Source of the DNA: Streptococcus ovuberis
GTDB lineage: Bacteria; Bacillota; Bacilli; Lactobacillales; Streptococcaceae
Reading direction: 5' to 3'
Assembly: GCF_012396585.1 (NCBI RefSeq)
Contig: NZ_JAAXPR010000013.1
Coordinates: 1 to 61,127, forward strand
Length of the DNA stretch: 61,127 nt
Positions 58,024 through 61,127 of the stretch are shown here, one piece after another. The position numbers were made by a program, and so were the translations under genes. Under the pieces are notes generated by a model, which saw only the letters and a program-made list of their open reading frames with translations, was not told the DNA's origin and did not search any database. Position 1 is the stretch's first letter. Each line of letters begins with the position of its first letter.

Positions 58024-59979
58024 TTAGAAGGAGCCTCCTCCTCCACCGCCACCACCGCCAGAGAAGCCTCCAGACGAGAAACCGCCGCTACTACCACTTC
58101 CTGAGGAAACAGAGAAATTGCTGGCCTCCCTTGCCGTATGGACATCTTGGGTGAAGGCACCTGTCCGTGCACTCAAAAATGGGGAATAACCTCGGTAAAC
58201 AAAGGCGTTAAGAGAAGGATTGTCCAATTGGATATCATTGATTTCAAGGACTCGGCTCACTTCCTTGGCATAGCCAAAGAGAGTCGCATACACCAGTAGG
58301 CGATTCCATAAAACAATCGCATCTAGCTCCGTTTTGTCAAAACGGCCAATATCGCGTAGCATATGTTTAAACGCTTCCCAAAGCTGATACTGTTCTAAAC
58401 CAGCCTCCGTTAATATACCGTCTCGTTTCAAGTTTGATTTTTTAGCATAGAGGGTTAAAACAAAGGCCCCAACCACCCCACCAATCCCTAACAGTGCCCA
58501 ACTGTGGGTGGAAAAATTCATGAGCAGGAAAAGATACAAGAGAACAGTACCTAGTCCTGCTAATAAAGAGGGCAGGCCAATCGCCAATAGCTGACCAGCT
58601 TCTCCAAACTCAAGCGGCCGGTAGTAAGCTGGAAGCTGCCATTGAGCGAGGTCTCTTTCTAAGGCAGTTGATAAGCCTTTAAAAGCCTGATTATAACGCT
58701 TGAGCAAGTTGCTTCCGCTAGCGCGAATGGCGGCCTCTTTACTTCTTGATCGGGAAGTCAGCACGTGATTATCTGCTGAAAAATCTGAGAAGAGCCGGTC
58801 CATGGTGAGCTCTTTCTGGTCCGAAAAGGCCATACTGAGAAAGGCGCTTTCAGCTTCGCTGAGACCTCTGTTGGATTGATAAATCACCAACGGTTCGTCA
58901 TCGTTTGCTTCAATACGCAAATTCCCGCGATCAATTAAGTCTAAGAGTGTTGCTTGCGCAAGATGATCAAAGTCTATGCGACTCGGTTGGGGATTTGCCG
59001 GATTGATGGTTTCGAGCTCTGTATTATAGATAGCACGCGTCACCTGCATGGGGTTGAGAGCGCTTGGCACTTCATAGAGTCTCGCATCTTTAAGCATCTT
59101 GGTCCTGAGGTCAACCTTGCGCCTAAAGGTAATCCAGTGCAGACCATCTAAGAGCATAGCGACAACAGCTACTAGCGGTAACCACTGATAGCTCACACGC
59201 TCCATCAGCTGAGAATATTGACTTATATTGGCTTCTGTAGCTTCATAAGCCTGCAGGTGATTTTCTGTGATAATCGCGTCTGGACTCACAGCTGATAAAA
59301 TAGCCCTGTCCCAATAACCATGAAATTCTAACTTTTTACCGCTTCCTAATCGATCCAAGCAAATCAAGTAATCCTGACCATCTTTTTCCACCTGAGCAGG
59401 CTCTCTCAGATAGCCGGTATGAACTGCCATCTGACTACTGTGATAGGTTGGTGCAGTCACTCGAAATTCAATATTAGATAAGGGAATATCCCAGTCACTG
59501 ATTGGGAACCACTTGAGCTCAGCAATGTCCTGATAGGGATAAAGCACGTTTTGTAAGGGCCATCGGACCTGAATCCTGACACGATCTCCATTTTGTACGG
59601 CGTTATAGACTTTGAGCCGATAACCGTCTCCCATATTCTCAATGTCAACTTGCCTGGATTGTTCCAATTCACCAGCGTAATTAGAACTGACTAGAGCATC
59701 ATTCTTATAAACACGATACTGGATCTGGTTAGCTTGAATGGTAAAATTCTGAGGCATATCCCCAGCCATTCCAAGCGTCACATACTGCCCATTGTAAGAA
59801 TCTTGATAGTCATAGGACAATTCCTGATCGAAGGTTGCTGAATTATCCTCCTTGATGGTTAAATGCCCCTTGTACTGGGTAATGTCATAAGCTTTGACTA
59901 CCTGAGGCCAAAAAAAGAAGGTCAAACAAGCTATTAAAAAAGCTAGGAAAAGTTTTTGCCGTTTTGGTTGAGACATCAT
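58024..59979 (-). CDS. DUF2207 membrane protein with Gly-rich C-terminus
   Basis: A 651-residue protein. The signal peptide (1-30, KLFLAFLIACLTFFFWPQVV) is followed by an extracellular DUF2207 domain (about 31-250, YDITQYKGHLTIKEDNSATF), one membrane helix near 268-285, a cytoplasmic winged-helix-like region (about 300-420), two further helices (about 475-520) and a C-terminus ending in a serine/glycine stretch (about 625-651). AGGAGG precedes the ATG. The family is widespread and of unknown function. The Gly-rich tail is typical of it. Confidence 0.88.
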   Translation of the reverse strand: MMSQPKRQKLFLAFLIACLTFFFWPQVVKAYDITQYKGHLTIKEDNSATFDQELSYDYQDSYNGQYVTLGMAGDMPQNFTIQANQIQYRVYKNDALVSSNYAGELEQSRQVDIENMGDGYRLKVYNAVQNGDRVRIQVRWPLQNVLYPYQDIAELKWFPISDWDIPLSNIEFRVTAPTYHSSQMAVHTGYLREPAQVEKDGQDYLICLDRLGSGKKLEFHGYWDRAILSAVSPDAIITENHLQAYEATEANISQYSQLMERVSYQWLPLVAVVAMLLDGLHWITFRRKVDLRTKMLKDARLYEVPSALNPMQVTRAIYNTELETINPANPQPSRIDFDHLAQATLLDLIDRGNLRIEANDDEPLVIYQSNRGLSEAESAFLSMAFSDQKELTMDRLFSDFSADNHVLTSRSRSKEAAIRASGSNLLKRYNQAFKGLSTALERDLAQWQLPAYYRPLEFGEAGQLLAIGLPSLLAGLGTVLLYLFLLMNFSTHSWALLGIGGVVGAFVLTLYAKKSNLKRDGILTEAGLEQYQLWEAFKHMLRDIGRFDKTELDAIVLWNRLLVYATLFGYAKEVSRVLEINDIQLDNPSLNAFVYRGYSPFLSARTGAFTQDVHTAREASNFSVSSGSGSSGGFSSGGFSGGGGGGGGGSF

Positions 59980-60258
59980 CTTCGTTCCTCCTGTAAATTC
60001 TAAGAATATTATACTATAGTAATCAATCCTAAGGCAAACTTAATTAATCAACTTTAAATACCTTGCTACTCTTTCAATCCCGGAAAGTAATCCAACAAAA
60101 ATGTAAGCGTTCGACAAAAAAATAGAGATAGGTTATCATAAGAGTGTATAAAGGAATATAATTGATACGCTTAGTAATAGGAAGGGACATATTTTCGGAA
60201 ACTATATTTTACAAGTGAAATATCATTTATATTCATCCAACATAAATCATAAATTTAG
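59980..60258. other. A+T-rich gene-free stretch
   Basis: No supported gene. TATTATACTATAG near 60006-60018 may serve as promoter for the DUF2207 gene on the minus strand. The right half leads into the DUF2599-like frame but has no usable start codon for it. Confidence 0.4.
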
Positions 60259-60756
60259 CTTTTCTCAAAAGCTATTCGCACTAAATTATATTTTGATAAT
60301 ATAGAACAGATTTTATATTTAGCACATTCTTTAGAATCCAATGAAATCTGTAATTCTAAAGATATCGAAATAAAAAGTCAAGATATAGCAGAATTTAAGA
60401 AATATTATCTTGCAGCGAAATATCAGCGAGCTAATACCTACAGTGACTACTTCAACAGTAATACCGGTTGGGTTAGTCGCTCAGACGGAATTACGTTAAG
60501 TTGCCATTATAATTCTAGCGCAATGTTCATAAACTCAGATAATCCTAATGCTCGAGCAGCAAACTATTCTAACGCATTTAGGTTGCTTAAAGATCGTCAT
60601 AGTTCGAGTCCGCACTGGAAAAATACAGCGTCTATGGAAGCTCAATTTCTATGTCATGCTTTTACTATAGCGAATTTTAAAAATCCTTGGAACATTGAAC
60701 CTTGGAGAACCGAAACTAATCTAAATAGAGTTATTTTAGCTGGATGTAACCCTTAA
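60259..60756 (+). pseudogene. DUF2599-like protein, 5' end missing or broken
   Basis: The frame is open from a stop at 60256 to 60756 (165 codons), but the only ATG, 60523, lies two thirds of the way in. The C-terminal part, TGWVSRSDGITLSCHY..., then FLCHAFTIANFKNPWNIEPW and AGCNP at the end, resembles DUF2599, a family of small secreted bacterial proteins of unknown role. The expected signal peptide is not visible, so the 5' end was probably lost by a frameshift or deletion. It is much richer in A+T than its neighbours. Confidence 0.55.
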
Positions 60757-60765
60757 AAACGTAAC

Positions 60766-61026
60766 ATGATTAATATTTTATTACAGACCATAATTATCTT
60801 GTGCCTAATAACTAGTATCCTTACAATTACTTTCTCACATTCCAAATACCAACTAATAGAGATATTTATAATATTATGCTTAGTTATAATTTCTTTCTGT
60901 ACCCAGATAGTAATCGGAGTTTTAGCAGATGAAGGTATGATGAGGGCTAATTCGATTTACTTCTATCTCTCTATATTAAACATGCTCATTTTACTTATTT
61001 GGCTCTATAATTTCTGTAGTGGGTAA
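60766..61026 (+). CDS. Small hypothetical membrane protein, 86 aa
   Basis: Three hydrophobic segments (about 3-22, 29-51, 63-83) joined by short loops; the only acidic loop is GVLADEGMMRAN. The ATG is 10 bp after the DUF2599-like stop, without a strong ribosome site, so translation may be coupled. The strong A+T bias matches the upstream fragment. A partner or immunity role is conceivable but unproven. Confidence 0.6.
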   Translation: MINILLQTIIILCLITSILTITFSHSKYQLIEIFIILCLVIISFCTQIVIGVLADEGMMRANSIYFYLSILNMLILLIWLYNFCSG

Positions 61027-61127
61027 ATCCACCTCGGAGATTATGGAGCCTTTTTGAGTATGAAAAAAGCCCCATATGACCTATAATGAAAAGCAATCAA
61101 ACCACTCATTAGAAAGAATCATATGGA
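61027..61127 (+). other. Possible left end of an insertion sequence
   Basis: GGAGCCTTTTTGAGTATG and AAAAAAGCCCC form a loose inverted motif, followed by TATAAT (61082-61087 region) and an ATG at 61123 that opens at the window edge behind AGAAAG. The layout resembles the start of an ISL3-type element, but nothing of the protein is visible. Confidence 0.3.

Overview
The window looks like part of the chromosome of a Streptococcus species. Three things point there: a cell-wall surface protein with an FSIRK-type signal peptide and Rib repeats; a full set of streptococcal housekeeping genes (obgE with a DUF4044 micro-protein, glmM-cdaR-cdaA, murT-gatD, asnA, RNase J2, an Rgg regulator, a dual-receptor GlnP-GlnQ transporter); and a tagatose-6-phosphate lactose operon in the order lacR-ABCDFEGX. 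The species cannot be fixed from the sequence alone.

Layout. 1-3745: the N-terminal part of a large Rib-repeat surface protein; the array runs off the left edge. 3960-5591: nested or abutting transposase remnants (ISAs1-like, then IS1182-like). 5608-9056: a YbjQ-family protein and the glutamine-type transporter glnPQ. 9057-14290: an accessory stretch with an apparently intact IS110 transposase, a small stress-type operon (GlsB-like membrane protein, a short GntR regulator, 43-aa and 75-aa proteins), a BusR-type GntR/RCK_C regulator, a 63-aa acidic protein and a decayed IS3 element. 14303-18584: a membrane GDPD, a TcaA-like protein, a 52-aa protein and a TPR protein. 18741-26442: a 49-bp tandem repeat, obgE, glmM, cdaR, cdaA, murT, gatD and a SufT-like protein. 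26593-40857: an acyltransferase, ilvD, tRNA-Ala, a VOC protein, an MFS transporter, Rgg, an ABC-F protein, asnA, an esterase and rnjB. 41236-43713: a PTS EIIC gene cut off beside a decayed IS110. 43923-52242: the lac operon. 52711-53292: an IS630 remnant carrying a MITE-like insert. 53470-57733: a T-box-controlled trpB plus TrpXYZ-type transporter operon whose ATPase gene is frameshifted. 58024-61127: a DUF2207 protein, then an A+T-rich tail with a DUF2599-like fragment and a small membrane protein.

How the genes connect. cdaA and cdaR make and modulate c-di-AMP, glmM is their usual third partner, and the BusR-type regulator at 12626 belongs to a family that senses c-di-AMP through its RCK_C domain. 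Two promoters flanking that regulator share a 36-bp block with 30 identical positions that ends in the same GTTGTCAC sequence, which suggests a small local regulon. murT-gatD amidate lipid II. The lac genes import and split lactose and degrade galactose-6-phosphate through tagatose-6-phosphate. The trp operon has trpB but no other trp biosynthesis gene nearby, which suggests indole salvage or uptake.

The least explained features are the BusR-like pair and its operators, the 49-bp hairpin repeat that also appears to interrupt an IS1182 gene, the 163-bp inverted-repeat element inside an IS630 gene, the duplicated tRNA-Ala 5' end, and the DUF2599-like plus membrane-protein pair. All calls come from reading the sequence; no database search was run.
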